This document shows, in pieces, positions 36,791 through 49,233 of a DNA stretch of 64,000 bases. Location: NCBI RefSeq assembly GCF_000819805.1, contig NZ_CDCE01000031.1, positions 124,001 through 188,000 on the forward strand. Reading direction: 5' to 3'. The number at the start of each line of letters is the position of its first letter. The first letter of the stretch is position 1. The notes beneath the pieces were generated by a model. It saw nothing but the letters and a program-made list of their open reading frames with translations, searched no databases and was not told the DNA's origin. A program made the position numbers and the translations under genes. This DNA comes from Aeromonas diversa CDC 2478-85. Lineage in GTDB: Bacteria; Pseudomonadota; Gammaproteobacteria; Enterobacterales; Aeromonadaceae.

Positions 36791-37114
36791 TACAGACGGC
36801 CAGTTTGTCGCTGCCCGCTTCCCCTGTCACAAGACCCATGTCTTCCCATCCTGATACCTGAAGAGCAGACCGACGTGCTCTATTCAGGATGCCTGCGCCT
36901 CGCTGCCATGCTATTCGCCCTGAGCTTGAAGGCGGCGTTTTCTGTGCGGTAAGGCGGCAACCGGGATTTCACGCAGGAAAGGAGTGGTTGGCACCTCTGG
37001 TGTTGGGGTTAGTCCCAATGAGTCTCGTGGTGGCGCCTGGGTTGTCTTGAGCTGGAGGGGGCTGATGGGGTCGGCGGCCAGAATACTGGGCGGGGCAAGC
37101 ATAACGTCAATGCT
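36791..37114. other. Intergenic region without a recognisable gene
   Basis: About 320 bases between the lipoprotein hairpin and the ychF 3' hairpin. Only short unsupported open frames occur, and I recognise no RNA gene. Confidence 0.4.
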
Positions 37115-37174
37115 TGAAAACAAGCGGGGTTGCCCCCTGGTCCGATCGGTGTCAAACCCGGGAAGCAACCCCGC
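37115..37174 (-). terminator. Probable ychF terminator with a long loop
   Basis: Perfect 10-bp arms GCGGGGTTGC (37174-37165) and GCAACCCCGC (37133-37124), read on the minus strand, enclose a 31-base loop containing CCGATCGG. TTGTTTT follows. It lies 33 bases after the ychF stop. Confidence 0.55.
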
Positions 37175-37206
37175 ACTCATACCATGCGTTTTAATGACGC
37201 GGGGTA

Positions 37207-38298
37207 TTACACATTGAACAGGAAGTTCATGATGTCACCGTCTTTGACGATGTAATCCTTCCCTTCGGCGCGCATCTTGCCCGCTTCTTTGGCACCCTGT
37301 TCGCCCTTGAACTGGATAAAGTCGTCGAAGGCGATGGTCTGGGCGCGGATAAAGCCCTTCTCGAAGTCGGTGTGGATCTTGCCGGCCGCCTGCGGGGCGG
37401 TGGCACCGACCGGGATGGTCCAGGCGCGCACTTCCTTCACACCGGCGGTGAAGTAGGTCTGCAGGTTGAGCAGGGTGTAGCCTGAGCGGATCACCCGGTT
37501 CAGGCCCGGCTCTTCGATGCCCAGATCGGCCATGAAGTCTGCGCGATCGGCGTCGTCCAGCTCGGCGATGTCGGACTCGATGGCGCAGCAGACAGGTACC
37601 ACCACGGCGTTCTCGGCGGCGGCGATCTCACGTACCTTATCCAGGAAGGGGTTGTTCTCGAACCCGTCCTCGGCCACGTTGGCGATGTACATGGTGGGCT
37701 TCAAGGTCAGGAAGTTGAGGTAATCGACGGCGGCGATCTCCTCCTTGGAGAGGTTCAGACCACGGATCATCTTGTCCGCTTCCAGGCCGGCCTTGATCTT
37801 CTCTAGCACTTCCACCTCGAACTTGGCGTCCTTGTCGCCACCCTTGGCACGCTTGGATTGGCGCAGGATGGCGCGATCGCATGCCTCCAGGTCGGAGAGG
37901 GCCAACTCGGTGTTGATCACCTCGATGTCGTCGGCCGGGGAGACCTTGCCCGCCACGTGAACGATGTTCTCGTCTTCGAAGCAGCGTACCACGTGACCGA
38001 TGGCGTCGGTCTCGCGGATGTTGGCCAAGAACTGGTTACCCAGGCCTTCACCCTTGGAGGCACCGGCCACCAGGCCGGCGATGTCCACGAACTCCATGGT
38101 GGTCGGCACGGTACGCTGGGGTTTTACGATCTCGGCCAGCTGGTCCATGCGGGGATCCGGCACCGGCACCACGCCGGTATTCGGCTCTATGGTGCAGAAG
38201 GGGAAGTTGGCGGCTTCGATACCGGCCTTGGTCAGCGCATTGAACAGGGTGGATTTGCCCACATTGGGCAGGCCCACGATACCGCATTTAAAACCCAT
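37207..38298 (-). CDS. ychF: Redox-regulated ATPase YchF (Obg-like)
   Basis: YchF is a ribosome-associated P-loop protein of the Obg family that prefers ATP to GTP. The 363-residue length is standard. The P-loop is [14 protein letters not shown] at 8-21, [20 protein letters not shown] lies near residue 70, and the C-terminal TGS domain ends in [17 protein letters not shown]. It lies 37 bases after pth on the same strand, the usual pth-ychF pair. Confidence 0.97.
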   Translation of the reverse strand: MGFKCGIVGLPNVGKSTLFNALTKAGIEAANFPFCTIEPNTGVVPVPDPRMDQLAEIVKPQRTVPTTMEFVDIAGLVAGASKGEGLGNQFLANIRETDAIGHVVRCFEDENIVHVAGKVSPADDIEVINTELALSDLEACDRAILRQSKRAKGGDKDAKFEVEVLEKIKAGLEADKMIRGLNLSKEEIAAVDYLNFLTLKPTMYIANVAEDGFENNPFLDKVREIAAAENAVVVPVCCAIESDIAELDDADRADFMADLGIEEPGLNRVIRSGYTLLNLQTYFTAGVKEVRAWTIPVGATAPQAAGKIHTDFEKGFIRAQTIAFDDFIQFKGEQGAKEAGKMRAEGKDYIVKDGDIMNFLFNV

Positions 38299-38335
38299 GG
38301 TCGTTTACCTTACTTGATTGATGCTGTGGAGTGGC

Positions 38336-38926
38336 TCACTCGGCCTTGAAGCTGTGCAGCCGGTTCATGGCCTTGGTCATGTCCTGCTTGAACAGGATGT
38401 CGGTGGCGCGCAGGGATTCGTCCAGCGCGGCATCGATCAGATCCTGCTCCTTGGCCGGAGCCTTGGTCAGCACGAAGCCGGCGACCAGCTCCTTGCTGCC
38501 GGGATGGCCGATCCCGAGGCGCAGCCGGTAGAAATTATTGTTGTTGCCAAGCTTGGCAATGATGTCCTTGAGGCCGTTATGCCCCCCGTGACCACCGCCC
38601 TGCTTGAACTTGGCGATGCCGGGTGGCAGGTCCAGCTCGTCGTGGGCCACCAGGATGGCCTCCGGCTCGATCTGGTAGAAGCGCGCCAGGGCGGCGACCG
38701 CCTTGCCCGACAGATTCATATAGGTGGCCGGGATGAGCAGGCGCACATCCTGGCCGTCCACCTGCAGACGAGCGGTGTGACCGAAGAACTTGGGTTCCTC
38801 GCGCAGGCTGACGTTGTGCCAGCGCGCCAGCTGCTCCACATACCAGGCGCCCGCGTTGTGGCGGGTCTTGGCGTATTCGGGGCCGGGATTGCCGAGGCCC
38901 ACAATCAACTTGATCTGGCTTGTCAC
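38336..38926 (-). CDS. pth: Peptidyl-tRNA hydrolase
   Basis: Pth releases peptides from prematurely dropped peptidyl-tRNA. The 196-residue protein has [20 protein letters not shown] at 8-27 including the catalytic His, then [10 protein letters not shown] near residue 94 and [13 protein letters not shown] near 110. It is upstream of ychF in the same operon. Confidence 0.97.
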   Translation of the reverse strand: MTSQIKLIVGLGNPGPEYAKTRHNAGAWYVEQLARWHNVSLREEPKFFGHTARLQVDGQDVRLLIPATYMNLSGKAVAALARFYQIEPEAILVAHDELDLPPGIAKFKQGGGHGGHNGLKDIIAKLGNNNNFYRLRLGIGHPGSKELVAGFVLTKAPAKEQDLIDAALDESLRATDILFKQDMTKAMNRLHSFKAE

Positions 38927-39052
38927 GGGTTCACTCTTTCGTCGATATCAGGATGACTGGCAGGGGTGTGCCCGAAGGCAAGAGGCGTATTCTAGCCGTG
39001 GGGCGGCGATCTCTCAACCAAACCGCCCCGCAGAACGCTCAAGGATGGCGGT

Positions 39053-41047
39053 TCAGGGCAGACGCTTGAGGGTCACCACCTCGTCACCCAGGGCGATGAG
39101 GGGGTTGCGAGCAGCCCGCACATACTCGGTAAAGGCGGCCGCGTCGGTGCCACAGTCGAGCCCCTTGGCCTTGCAGTCGAGGGCCGTGCCCCGATAGCGC
39201 ACCGCCACCTTGTCCCCCGTTCGGGTGACGCCGGCAACGGGGAAGGCGGTGAGAGCCCCATCGACCCGGGCCAGCTCGACCCGCTCGCTGCCCGGCTGTT
39301 GCTGGGCGCGGTAGAGGGCATCCCAGCCGTCGTTGCCGTTGGCGCTGTAACCGTTCATCACCACCCGATAGCGGGCGTTATCCAGCAGCGGTTGCCATTG
39401 GCCATCGCGGCTCTGCCACTCCAGCACCGTCACCTTGCCGCCTTTGCCAGCGCTTGTCTCTTCGAAGGTGTAGCGCAGGTGGCCACCGTAGGGGAACTTG
39501 CCCGCGTGGGCACCGGCCGCCAGGGTTGCGCTCACCGTCTCGGTAATGAGAGCGCGCACATCGCTGCCGCTGACGGTCAGCACCGACAGCTGGTTCTTGA
39601 AGGGGAGCAGGGTGAGGGCGGCATCCCCCTCGCGCCACTCACCGGCACCTATGTCGGCGCGCACGCCGCCGACCGCCGTGATGGCAAAGTCGACCGGCTG
39701 GCCGAGCAGGGCCTGCACCGGGGCGCTGTTGGCCCACCAGTACTGGGATTCGGCCACCAGGGGCGCCACGTCGGAGCCATGAGCATCGCTCTTGTCGTCG
39801 CCGGGACGGCGCGGGTTGGGTAGATCGGCGGGCACGCTGGCGATCACCTTGCCGAAGGCCTGCTCCAGATCCGGCTTGTAGTGGCTGTCGATGAGGCCGC
39901 GCAGGCGGGCATCCTCATCGACCCTCAGTATGTTTTCCTGCTTGTCGACGAAGGCGATGGCCTGTTCCCGGGCCTGGCTCGCCAGCGGCGCCTGGCGGGC
40001 CGCATCCCCATAGAAGTCGGCGCTGGCGAGCAGGGTGTTCTTGCCCTCGCATCCGGTGATGCGGCCATCACCATCGAAGCTTACCTCGACCAGTCCCATC
40101 GCCTGGGCATAGGAGCCGGCCTGTACCACGCAGGTCTGGCCTATGCCGTCCGGGTTGGTGACCAGCTGGGCGTAGCGGGTGGCGCTTTGGCCCATGCCAA
40201 GGTTACTGAAATCCCCCAGCAGGCTGTGGGAGTGGCCACCGACGATGACGTCGATGCCGTTGACCTGGGCGGCGAGGGTCAGATCGCGCTGGTTGCCGAT
40301 GTGGGTCAGCAGCACCACCTTGTTGACCCCTTTCTGCTTGAGCAGATCCACGGTGGCCTGGGCCGAGGCCGCCTCCTTGGCAAAGCGCAATTTGCCGGTG
40401 TTCGGCGCTATGTCACCCATCTCTTCCAGCACCAGACCGACCACGGCCACGATGGGCTTGTCGGCGGGAAGGGGATCCCCCTCCTTGAGCGGGGTCTTCT
40501 GGTTGCCATCGAAGGTGAACAGGGCGTAGGGCTTGAGGTTGGTCATGCCCTGCAGATCGGCATCCTGACGGGTATCCAGATTGGCGGCCAGCAGCGGGAA
40601 GTTGACCCCCTTGATGAAACGCGCCAGCCGGGCGTTGTCGAGGTCGAACTCATGATTGCCGAGCGCCATGGCGTCGAGACCGAACTGGCTGAGCAGCTCG
40701 GCATTGGCCATCCCCTCGTTGAGCTTGAAGTAGCCGCTCCCCTGCCAGGCATCTCCCCCGTGCAGGGTGAGCAGGGCCCGATTCTGACGCCGGGCATCGG
40801 CCTGCAGCGCCTTGGTCATGGTGAGCAGGCGCGGATAGCCGCCGAAGCGGGTGTAGACGGTGTCGTTCTCAACGCCCTGAGCCGCCAGCGCCGGGTTGCG
40901 CAGGGTGGCGTTAACCGGATCGAACTGGGAGTGGGTGTCGTTCATGTGGGCGATGCTGAGCACGAAGGTCTGGGGCTCATTGCCTTGCTGGCAGGCAAAC
41001 AGGGCACTACAGAGGGTCGCGACAAGCAGGGGACGGAGTGGAGACAT
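39053..41047 (-). CDS. Lipoprotein 5'-nucleotidase / metallophosphatase (UshA/NutA family)
   Basis: A 664-residue surface or periplasmic lipoprotein predicted to hydrolyse nucleotides outside the cytoplasm. The signal ends in lipobox LFAC near Cys19. The N-terminal metallophosphatase domain has HMNDTHSQF, HGGDAWQG and MALGNHEFD, with VGGHSH near residue 250; the C-terminal 5'-nucleotidase domain has AVGGVRADI and PYGGHLRYTFE. GAGGAAG precedes the ATG at 41047; the frame extends to 41137 without support and through the prs terminator. It is longer than UshA (about 550). It sits between prs and pth, with nucleotide scavenging as a plausible theme. Confidence 0.87.
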   Translation of the reverse strand: MSPLRPLLVATLCSALFACQQGNEPQTFVLSIAHMNDTHSQFDPVNATLRNPALAAQGVENDTVYTRFGGYPRLLTMTKALQADARRQNRALLTLHGGDAWQGSGYFKLNEGMANAELLSQFGLDAMALGNHEFDLDNARLARFIKGVNFPLLAANLDTRQDADLQGMTNLKPYALFTFDGNQKTPLKEGDPLPADKPIVAVVGLVLEEMGDIAPNTGKLRFAKEAASAQATVDLLKQKGVNKVVLLTHIGNQRDLTLAAQVNGIDVIVGGHSHSLLGDFSNLGMGQSATRYAQLVTNPDGIGQTCVVQAGSYAQAMGLVEVSFDGDGRITGCEGKNTLLASADFYGDAARQAPLASQAREQAIAFVDKQENILRVDEDARLRGLIDSHYKPDLEQAFGKVIASVPADLPNPRRPGDDKSDAHGSDVAPLVAESQYWWANSAPVQALLGQPVDFAITAVGGVRADIGAGEWREGDAALTLLPFKNQLSVLTVSGSDVRALITETVSATLAAGAHAGKFPYGGHLRYTFEETSAGKGGKVTVLEWQSRDGQWQPLLDNARYRVVMNGYSANGNDGWDALYRAQQQPGSERVELARVDGALTAFPVAGVTRTGDKVAVRYRGTALDCKAKGLDCGTDAAAFTEYVRAARNPLIALGDEVVTLKRLP

Positions 41048-41104
41048 GGAAACTTCCTCGCTGCCTTGGTGGGTGGGATACGTTTTCGTGGATATCAAAA
41101 AGAC

Positions 41105-41128
41105 GAAAACCGCCGTGCGGCGGTTTTC
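41105..41128 (-). terminator. Terminator after prs
   Basis: A 10-bp perfect stem GAAAACCGCC / GGCGGTTTTC with a 4-base loop, 15 bases after the prs stop. Confidence 0.82.
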
Positions 41129-41143
41129 GTGAATCACTCTCTA

Positions 41144-42091
41144 TCAATGCTCAAACATGGCAGAGATGGACTCTTCGTTGCTGATGCGGCGAATGGCCTC
41201 GGCCAGCATGGAGGCCAGGCTGAGCTGCTTGACCTTGCCGATGGCCTTCATCTCGTCGGTCAGCGGGATGGAGTCGGTGATGATCACCTCGTCGATCACG
41301 GAGTCCTTGATGTTCTGCAGGGCGTTGCCGGAGAAGATCGGGTGGGTGGCGTAGGCAAACACACGCTTGGCACCGCGCTCCTTCAGGGCTTCGGCCGCCT
41401 TGCACAGGGTGCCGCCGGTGTCGATCATGTCGTCGACTATGATGCAGTCGCGGTCGGCCACGTCGCCGATCAGGTGCATGACCTGGGAGACGTTGGCGCG
41501 CGGACGGCGCTTGTCGATGATGGCGATGTCGGTGTCATCCAGCAGCTTGGCGATAGCACGGGCACGCACCACGCCGCCGATGTCCGGAGAGACCACGACC
41601 GGGGCTTCCAGGTTCTTGGCCTTCATGTCTTCGAGCAGCACCGGGCTGCCGAACACGTTGTCCACCGGCACATCGAAGAAGCCCTGGATCTGTTCGGCGT
41701 GCAGATCCACGGTCAGCACGCGGTCGACACCGACGCTGGAGAGGAAGTCGGCGACCACCTTGGCGGTGATGGGCACACGGGCGGAGCGGACACGACGGTC
41801 CTGACGGGCATAGCCGAAGTAGGGGATCACGGCGGTGATCCGACCGGCAGAGGCACGACGCAGGGCATCCACCATCACGATCAACTCCATCAGGTTGTCG
41901 TTGGTCGGGGCGCAGGTGGATTGAATGATGAAGATATCGCCGCCACGTACATTCTCGTTGATCTGTACGCTGATCTCGCCGTCGCTAAAGCGACCTACGG
42001 CAGCATTGCCGAGTTTGATAAACAGGCGATCTGCGATCTTCTGGGCCAGTTCCGGCGTAGCGTTACCAGCAAACAGCTTCATGTCAGGCAC
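41144..42091 (-). CDS. prs: Ribose-phosphate pyrophosphokinase
   Basis: Prs makes PRPP from ribose-5-phosphate and ATP for nucleotide, His, Trp and NAD synthesis. The 315 residues equal the E. coli length and much of the sequence matches. Key motifs are [14 protein letters not shown] near residue 95, [11 protein letters not shown] near 130 and the PRPP-binding [11 protein letters not shown] near 220. GTG at 42091 has CGAGG 9 bases upstream; the ATG at 42082 is too far from it. The longer frame to 42169 has no support. Confidence 0.97.
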   Translation of the reverse strand: MPDMKLFAGNATPELAQKIADRLFIKLGNAAVGRFSDGEISVQINENVRGGDIFIIQSTCAPTNDNLMELIVMVDALRRASAGRITAVIPYFGYARQDRRVRSARVPITAKVVADFLSSVGVDRVLTVDLHAEQIQGFFDVPVDNVFGSPVLLEDMKAKNLEAPVVVSPDIGGVVRARAIAKLLDDTDIAIIDKRRPRANVSQVMHLIGDVADRDCIIVDDMIDTGGTLCKAAEALKERGAKRVFAYATHPIFSGNALQNIKDSVIDEVIITDSIPLTDEMKAIGKVKQLSLASMLAEAIRRISNEESISAMFEH

Positions 42092-42219
42092 GGTTTGAAA
42101 CCTCGGGGTTGCATCCAGTATGTGGGGTGGACCAAGAGTCCGCTCGTTCGGGGGCAAACGATTTATCAAGGTGGCGGACGAAGCCCGGCCAGGGAAGTGA
42201 GGCGCTCATCTCTGCTCGC

Positions 42220-43089
42220 CTAGATGCTGCCGGCCACATTTGCATGACGAGCCAGTTGCAAGATATTGGCCAGAGGTGATATGTTCACGCCCTTGGCAAC
42301 AAATCCCATCCAGCCGTCAGGCAGTTTTGCCAACACTTCCCGAGCAAGGCTCTCGTCTTCGAATGCTGCGAAGACGCAGGCTCCGGTGCCCGTCATTCTT
42401 GACGGCGCGTATTCTAGCAACCAGCCGAGCGCATTGGCAACCTCGGGGTGGCGCTTTTTGACAAGCCCCTCGCAATCGTTTTTCCATTCTCCTGCCAGCA
42501 GATCCTGCAATCTCATTTTCGGGGTATCTCTCGGCAGGTCCGGATCCTGAAAAATGGCGGCCGTGGCCACATGGCATTCGGGCTTGATCACCAGATACCA
42601 ACGCTCCGGGATCTCGATCGGCCGGAGCCGCTCACCGACCCCCTCGGCAAAGGCCGCTACCCCGCGAACAAACACCGGCACGTCGGCGCCGAGGCGCACC
42701 CCTATCTCGGCCAGCTCATCCACCGACAAATCGGCGCCCCAGAGATGGTTGAGGGCCACTAGCGTGGTGGCCGCATCCGACGAGCCACCGCCGATGCCAC
42801 CGCCCATGGGCAGCACCTTGGTGAGCCGGATCCTGGCTCCCTTGGGCGTCGGCAGACGTGTCTGCAACAGGCGCGCGGCGCGGATGATGAGATTCTCCTC
42901 ATCCGGTACGCCGGGGATCGCTGGGGAGAGGGTGAGGGCGGGATCCTCGGTTACCTCGAAGCTCAGGGTGTCGCCGTGGTCGAGGAAGATAAACAGGGTC
43001 TGCAACTCGTGGTAACCGTCGGGACGACGACCGTTGACGTGCAAGAACAGGTTCAGCTTGGCAGGCGCCGGCCAGAGGATGTTGCTCAT
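42220..43089 (-). CDS. ispE: 4-diphosphocytidyl-2-C-methyl-D-erythritol kinase
   Basis: IspE phosphorylates CDP-methylerythritol in the MEP isoprenoid pathway. The 289-residue protein has [12 protein letters not shown] at the start with the substrate lysine, the ATP loop [17 protein letters not shown] near residue 95, and TGTGACVF near 250. The ATG at 43089 overlaps the lolB stop (ATGA) and has GGAG upstream. Four residues of the longer frame were dropped. IspD and IspF, the steps before and after, are at 49.5-50.7 kb. Confidence 0.96.
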   Translation of the reverse strand: MSNILWPAPAKLNLFLHVNGRRPDGYHELQTLFIFLDHGDTLSFEVTEDPALTLSPAIPGVPDEENLIIRAARLLQTRLPTPKGARIRLTKVLPMGGGIGGGSSDAATTLVALNHLWGADLSVDELAEIGVRLGADVPVFVRGVAAFAEGVGERLRPIEIPERWYLVIKPECHVATAAIFQDPDLPRDTPKMRLQDLLAGEWKNDCEGLVKKRHPEVANALGWLLEYAPSRMTGTGACVFAAFEDESLAREVLAKLPDGWMGFVAKGVNISPLANILQLARHANVAGSI

Positions 43090-43664
43090 TTCAGGCTCCA
43101 CTCGTTGATCAGCAGCTTGAGGCGGGTGCCTTCCCCCTGCAGGGAGAGTTGATGGGGCAGGCGATAGCCGTCCTGGTCACGGTATTGCTGGTAGTCGATC
43201 TGCCAGGCGCCGTCGGTGACGCTGGCCAGACTCTTGTCCGGATTGAGCTGGTACTGGGCATCGCCCGGTAGCCCCTTGATCCACTCGGGCAGGCCGTCGA
43301 TGGGCAGCTCCCAGCCGGTCAGGCGGTAGATGAGCTCGCCCGCATCCTGACTCTGGTGGCGGTTGCCATCCCGGTCAGTCAGGGTGAGGCGGCCATGCTG
43401 GCGGGTCAGCTCGAGGATGTGGGTGCCGATGACGCTGGTGAGATTGAGGCGGTAGTCATCCCCCTCCTGCTGCCAGTTGAGGCGGGCGCTGCCCTTCTCT
43501 TTTTCGGTGATGATGGCGAGCTTGCCCGAGAGCTGCCAGTGGGTCAGCTGCTCGAGGCGTTGCCGCTCCTGGCTCCAGTCCACCTGCTGGCGCTGGGGTT
43601 GGGGAGTGGTGGCGCAGCCTGCCAGTAGCAGGGCCAGGGTGAGGAGTATGAGACGAAGGGGCAC
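43086..43664 (-). CDS. lolB: Outer-membrane lipoprotein receptor LolB
   Basis: LolB accepts lipoproteins from LolA and inserts them into the outer membrane. The 192-residue precursor has a lipoprotein signal with lipobox LLAGC near Cys18. Mature features such as [12 protein letters not shown] and [15 protein letters not shown] are typical of the lipid-binding barrel. It is first in a lolB-ispE operon and divergent from hemA. Confidence 0.95.
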   Translation of the reverse strand: MPLRLILLTLALLLAGCATTPQPQRQQVDWSQERQRLEQLTHWQLSGKLAIITEKEKGSARLNWQQEGDDYRLNLTSVIGTHILELTRQHGRLTLTDRDGNRHQSQDAGELIYRLTGWELPIDGLPEWIKGLPGDAQYQLNPDKSLASVTDGAWQIDYQQYRDQDGYRLPHQLSLQGEGTRLKLLINEWSLK

Positions 43665-43790
43665 GGGGTCGGCTCCGGATGATGATTTGCGACAGTATAA
43701 GTGGCGGCCGTATCGCTTTTAAAGGCCTACCCTTTCCCGTACAATTAGCGCCCTGCCACTGCCCTGCTCCAAGGATTACCCCACAGCCCC

Positions 43791-45047
43791 ATGAGTCTGC
43801 TCGCGCTAGGAATCAACCACAAGACGGCCAGCGTCTCGTTGCGCGAGCGTGTGGCCTTCGGTCCCGACTGCATCGAGCGCGCGCTGCACGATCTGGTGCA
43901 GCAGCCCGGGGTGAGCGAGGCGGTGATCGTCTCTACCTGCAATCGCACCGAGATCTACTGCAACCTGGATGCGGGGCAGGGGGAACAGGTGCTGCACTGG
44001 TTGCAGCGCTTCCACCGGCTGGAGTGCGGTGAGCTCGACAATGCCACCTACCTCCATCACGACGAGGAGGCGGTGCGCCATCTGATGCGGGTGGCCTGTG
44101 GCCTCGACTCCCTGGTGCTCGGCGAGCCCCAGATCCTGGGGCAGATCAAGCAATCCTACGGCACCGCCCAACAGGTCGGCGGCCTGCGGGCGATCCTGGA
44201 GCGGCTGTTCCAGAAAGCCTTCTCGGTGGCCAAGCGGGTGCGTACCGACACCGAGATTGGCGCCAGCGCCGTGTCGGTGGCGTTTGCCGCCGTCAGCCTG
44301 GCGCGCCAGATCTTCGCCGATCTCTCCCAGACCAAGGTGCTGCTGGTCGGCGCCGGTGAGACCATAGAACTGGTGGCCCGCCATCTGCGCGAGCAGAACG
44401 TGACCCAGATGATGGTCGCTAACCGTACCCTGCAGCGGGCCCAGGGACTGGCCGAGGAGTTCGGTGCCCAGGTGATGACCCTGGAGGCGATCCCCGAGCA
44501 TCTGCACGAGGCGGACATCGTCATCAGCTCGACCGCGAGCCCATTGCCCCTCATCGGTAAGGGGATGGTGGAGCGGGCCCTCAAGGCGCGCCGCTACCGC
44601 CCCATGTTTCTGGTCGACATCGCCGTGCCGCGCGACATCGAGGAGGAGGTGGACGAGCTCTCCGATGCCTATCTCTACACGGTGGACGACCTGCAGGGGA
44701 TCATCGAGCAGAACCTGGAGGCGCGCCGCCGCGCCGCCCAGCAGGCCGAGCGCATCGTGCTGGAGGAGCGCGACGACTTCATGGGGTGGTTCCGTTCCCT
44801 CCATGCGGTCGATCTGATCCGCGACTATCGCCAGCAGGCTCAGGGTTATGCCGAGGAGGAACTCTCCCGCGCCTTGCAGAGCCTGCAACAGGGTGAGGAG
44901 CCCGAGGCGGCGCTGCGGCGTTTGGCCCATCGCCTCACCAACAAACTGATCCATAATCCGACCCAGGCCCTGCGTCACGCCGGTGAGCAGGACGATCGGG
45001 AACAGTTGGCCCTGCTGCGAAGTGCCCTCGGCCTGCAGCAGGAGTGA
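43791..45047 (+). CDS. hemA: Glutamyl-tRNA reductase
   Basis: HemA reduces glutamyl-tRNA to glutamate-1-semialdehyde, the first committed step of heme synthesis by the C5 path. The 418-residue protein has [16 protein letters not shown] at the start, the catalytic Cys in [13 protein letters not shown] near residue 50, [10 protein letters not shown] near 112 and an NADPH-binding domain around [12 protein letters not shown]. It is first of hemA-prfA-prmC-sirB2-sirB1-kdsA, an order shared with E. coli. A possible -10 element TACAAT is at 43740. Confidence 0.97.
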   Translation: MSLLALGINHKTASVSLRERVAFGPDCIERALHDLVQQPGVSEAVIVSTCNRTEIYCNLDAGQGEQVLHWLQRFHRLECGELDNATYLHHDEEAVRHLMRVACGLDSLVLGEPQILGQIKQSYGTAQQVGGLRAILERLFQKAFSVAKRVRTDTEIGASAVSVAFAAVSLARQIFADLSQTKVLLVGAGETIELVARHLREQNVTQMMVANRTLQRAQGLAEEFGAQVMTLEAIPEHLHEADIVISSTASPLPLIGKGMVERALKARRYRPMFLVDIAVPRDIEEEVDELSDAYLYTVDDLQGIIEQNLEARRRAAQQAERIVLEERDDFMGWFRSLHAVDLIRDYRQQAQGYAEEELSRALQSLQQGEEPEAALRRLAHRLTNKLIHNPTQALRHAGEQDDREQLALLRSALGLQQE

Positions 45048-45089
45048 CCCGTCGGCCACCCTTGGCCAATGCCCATTTTTGAGAGAACC

Positions 45090-46178
45090 ATGAATCCATC
45101 TGTCATTCGCAAGCTGGAAGGGCTCATCGAGCGCCACGAGGAAGTGCAGGCCCTGCTCGGGGAGCCGGACGTCATCAACGATCAGGATCGCTATCGCGGC
45201 CTGACCCGGGAGTACTCCCAGCTCGAGGAGATCGTCGGTGGCTTCCGCCGCTGGCGCCAGGCCGAGGAGGACCTCGAGGCCGCCAGGCTGATGCTGGAGG
45301 AAGATGACCCCGAGCTGCGCGAGATGGCGCAGGAGGAGCTGCCGCTCGCCAAGGCCAACCTGGAGAGCCTGGAGCAGGAGTTGCAAATCATGCTGCTGCC
45401 CAAGGATCCCAAGGATGACAACAACTGCTACCTCGAGATTCGCGCCGGAGCCGGTGGCGATGAGGCGGCCATCTTCGCCGGCGACCTCTATCGCATGTAT
45501 TCGCGCTATGCCGAGCGCCAGGGCTGGCGCATCAGCATGGTCAGCTGCAACGAGGGGGAGCACGGTGGCTTCAAAGAGGTGATCGCCAAGGTCGACGGTG
45601 AGCGGGTCTACGGCCGCCTCAAGTTCGAGTCCGGTGGTCACCGGGTGCAGCGGGTGCCCGAGACCGAGTCTCAGGGGCGGATCCACACCTCCGCCTGCAC
45701 GGTTGCCGTCTTGCCCGAGGTGCCCGAGGCCGAGCAGATCGAAATCAACCCGGCGGACCTGAAGGTCGACACCTTCCGTGCCTCCGGCGCCGGTGGCCAG
45801 CACGTCAACAAGACCGACTCGGCCATCCGTATCACCCACCTGCCGACCGGTCTGGTGGTGGAGTGTCAGGACGAGCGCTCCCAGCACAAGAACCGCGCCA
45901 AGGCGCTGGCGGTGCTGGCGGCGCGTCTGCAAGCGGCCGAGGATGAGCGTCACCGCGCCGCCGAGCAGAACACCCGTCGCAACCTGGTGGGCTCGGGTGA
46001 TCGCTCCGAGCGCATCCGCACCTACAACTACCCCCAGGGGCGCCTGTCGGAGCACCGCATCAATCTCACACTTTACCGTCTCTCCGAGGTGCTGGAAGGG
46101 GATCTGGACTGCGTCATCACCCCGCTGGTGCAAGAGTATCAGGCCGATCAGCTCGCCTCCCTGGCGGATAACAGCTGA
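45090..46178 (+). CDS. prfA: Peptide chain release factor 1
   Basis: RF1 reads UAA and UAG and triggers peptide release. The 362-residue protein has the GGQ catalytic loop in [14 protein letters not shown] near residue 230. The segment upstream that normally holds the PxT tripeptide lies around [23 protein letters not shown] precedes the ATG at 45090; seven further in-frame residues from 45069 lack a ribosome site. It overlaps prmC by one base, whose product methylates this GGQ glutamine. Confidence 0.97.
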   Translation: MNPSVIRKLEGLIERHEEVQALLGEPDVINDQDRYRGLTREYSQLEEIVGGFRRWRQAEEDLEAARLMLEEDDPELREMAQEELPLAKANLESLEQELQIMLLPKDPKDDNNCYLEIRAGAGGDEAAIFAGDLYRMYSRYAERQGWRISMVSCNEGEHGGFKEVIAKVDGERVYGRLKFESGGHRVQRVPETESQGRIHTSACTVAVLPEVPEAEQIEINPADLKVDTFRASGAGGQHVNKTDSAIRITHLPTGLVVECQDERSQHKNRAKALAVLAARLQAAEDERHRAAEQNTRRNLVGSGDRSERIRTYNYPQGRLSEHRINLTLYRLSEVLEGDLDCVITPLVQEYQADQLASLADNS

Positions 46179-47017
46179 TGCGCCTGGACGCCGCCCGCGC
46201 CTGGCTGACCGAGGCCCTCGCTGGAGGCGAGTCGCCGCGGGCCGATGCCGACGCCCTGCTCTGTCATCTGCTGGAGCGGGATCGCGGCTATCTGCTGAGC
46301 TGGCCTGAGCGTGAGCTCACTCCCGATCAGCTTGCCCGGCTCGAGGGATGGCTGGCGCGTCGCCAGCATGGTGAGCCGGTGGCGCACATCCTCGGGGAGC
46401 GGGAGTTCTGGTCCCTCTCCCTGTTGGTGAGCCCGGCCACCCTGATCCCGCGCCCCGACACCGAGGTGCTGGTGGAGCAGGCTCTGATGCGCCTGCCGGC
46501 CACCCCCGCCCGGGTGCTCGATCTCGGAACCGGCACCGGTGCCATCGCCTTGGCCCTCAAGTCGGAGCGACCCGATGACGAGGTGTGGGCAGTCGATGCC
46601 CAGCCCGATGCGGTGGCGCTGGCGAGGCGTAACTGCGAGCGGCTTCGCTTGCCGCTGCTATTGCGCCTCGGCTCCTGGTTTGAACCTCTGGGCGATGCAC
46701 CCCGTTTCGACCTCATCGTCTCCAACCCGCCCTATATCGATGGGACGGACCCCCATCTTGCCCAAGGGGACGTGCGTTTCGAGCCCCTCACGGCGTTGGT
46801 GGCCGACGAGGAGGGGCTGGCGGATTTGCGCCATATCGTGTTCGGGGCCAGGGCCCATCTGGCTTTCGGCGGCTGGTTGCTGCTCGAGCACGGCTGGCAG
46901 CAGGGCGCCAGCGTGCGCCGTCTCCTGGCCGAGGCGGGCTATGACGCCATCGAGACGGTACGCGATTATGGTGATAACGACCGCGTCACACTGGGACGCT
47001 TCCAAGGAACTACCTGA
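46178..47017 (+). CDS. prmC: Release factor glutamine methyltransferase
   Basis: PrmC methylates the GGQ glutamine of RF1 and RF2 using S-adenosylmethionine. The 279-residue protein has a helical N-terminal domain, the SAM motif VLDLGTGTGAIALAL near residue 112, and the catalytic NPPY in IVSNPPYIDG near 182. Starts and stops overlap by one base with prfA and with sirB2. Confidence 0.97.
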   Translation: MRLDAARAWLTEALAGGESPRADADALLCHLLERDRGYLLSWPERELTPDQLARLEGWLARRQHGEPVAHILGEREFWSLSLLVSPATLIPRPDTEVLVEQALMRLPATPARVLDLGTGTGAIALALKSERPDDEVWAVDAQPDAVALARRNCERLRLPLLLRLGSWFEPLGDAPRFDLIVSNPPYIDGTDPHLAQGDVRFEPLTALVADEEGLADLRHIVFGARAHLAFGGWLLLEHGWQQGASVRRLLAEAGYDAIETVRDYGDNDRVTLGRFQGTT

Positions 47018-47400
47018 TGTACCCAATCCTGAAACATCTTCATCTGCTGCTCATCGCCCTGGCTGTGTTGGCCTTTATCCTGCGCTTTGCCCTGCTGCAG
47101 CGCGCCGCCAACCCGGTCAGACAGGCCCAGCTGGTGCGTGCCAGCGGACTGCTCAACGGTCTGGTGGTGCTGTCGGGACTGGCCCTGTGCCTGTTGCTTG
47201 GCATCAACCCTATCAACAACGCTGTGCCCTGGCTCAGTGAGAAACTGGTCTGCATCCTGATTGCCGCCTTCCTGGGCTGGATGTCCCTGAGTCGCTTCGG
47301 CAGCCGGACCACCCGCTGGTTCGCCTTCCTCGGCTCCCTGGGTTGGGTCTACTTCGCGGCCAAGCTGGCTGTGCTCAAGCTGCCTACCCTGTTTGGTTGA
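47017..47400 (+). CDS. sirB2: SirB2-family membrane protein
   Basis: A 127-residue inner-membrane protein with four hydrophobic helices, of the SirB2/YchQ family. It was named from Salmonella invasion-gene regulation, but its molecular function is unknown. Features are LKHLHLLLIALAVLAF at the start and PWLSEKLVCILIAAFLGW near residue 70. It sits between prmC (one-base overlap) and sirB1, the conserved position. Confidence 0.92.
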   Translation: MYPILKHLHLLLIALAVLAFILRFALLQRAANPVRQAQLVRASGLLNGLVVLSGLALCLLLGINPINNAVPWLSEKLVCILIAAFLGWMSLSRFGSRTTRWFAFLGSLGWVYFAAKLAVLKLPTLFG

Positions 47401-47407
47401 GGAAAAA

Positions 47408-49082
<1,675 letters not shown>

Positions 49083-49092
49083 TGAGCCCCCG

Positions 49093-49113
49093 ACGCCCCG
49101 CACCGCGGGGCGT
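49093..49113 (+). terminator. Hairpin after kdsA
   Basis: A 9-bp perfect stem ACGCCCCGC / GCGGGGCGT, 10 bases after the kdsA stop, followed by a T-poor run. Confidence 0.65.
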
Positions 49114-49233
49114 TGTCGTTCAGGTGCCTCAAGCGCCGGTTTCCACAGGGATTTTCACCGATCCTCCGCTTGTGCTTTCTTTTGTCTTGAGGCCGAATAT
49201 GGGAAACTAGGCCGCTTCAAGGAGACACACTGC

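Noticed and set aside
35822..37206. Possible mobile island beside the tRNA cluster
   Set aside because: I found no integrase, tRNA-end duplication or transposase, and the flanking genes keep conserved order. Low gene density alone is not enough.
39881..42223. 780-codon plus-strand frame across the nucleotidase gene and prs
   Set aside because: It crosses two real genes and a terminator. Its residues reflect the reverse complement of conserved enzymes.
43806..46133. 775-codon minus-strand frame opposite hemA and prfA
   Set aside because: The same antisense effect. It spans two conserved genes and shows no domain.
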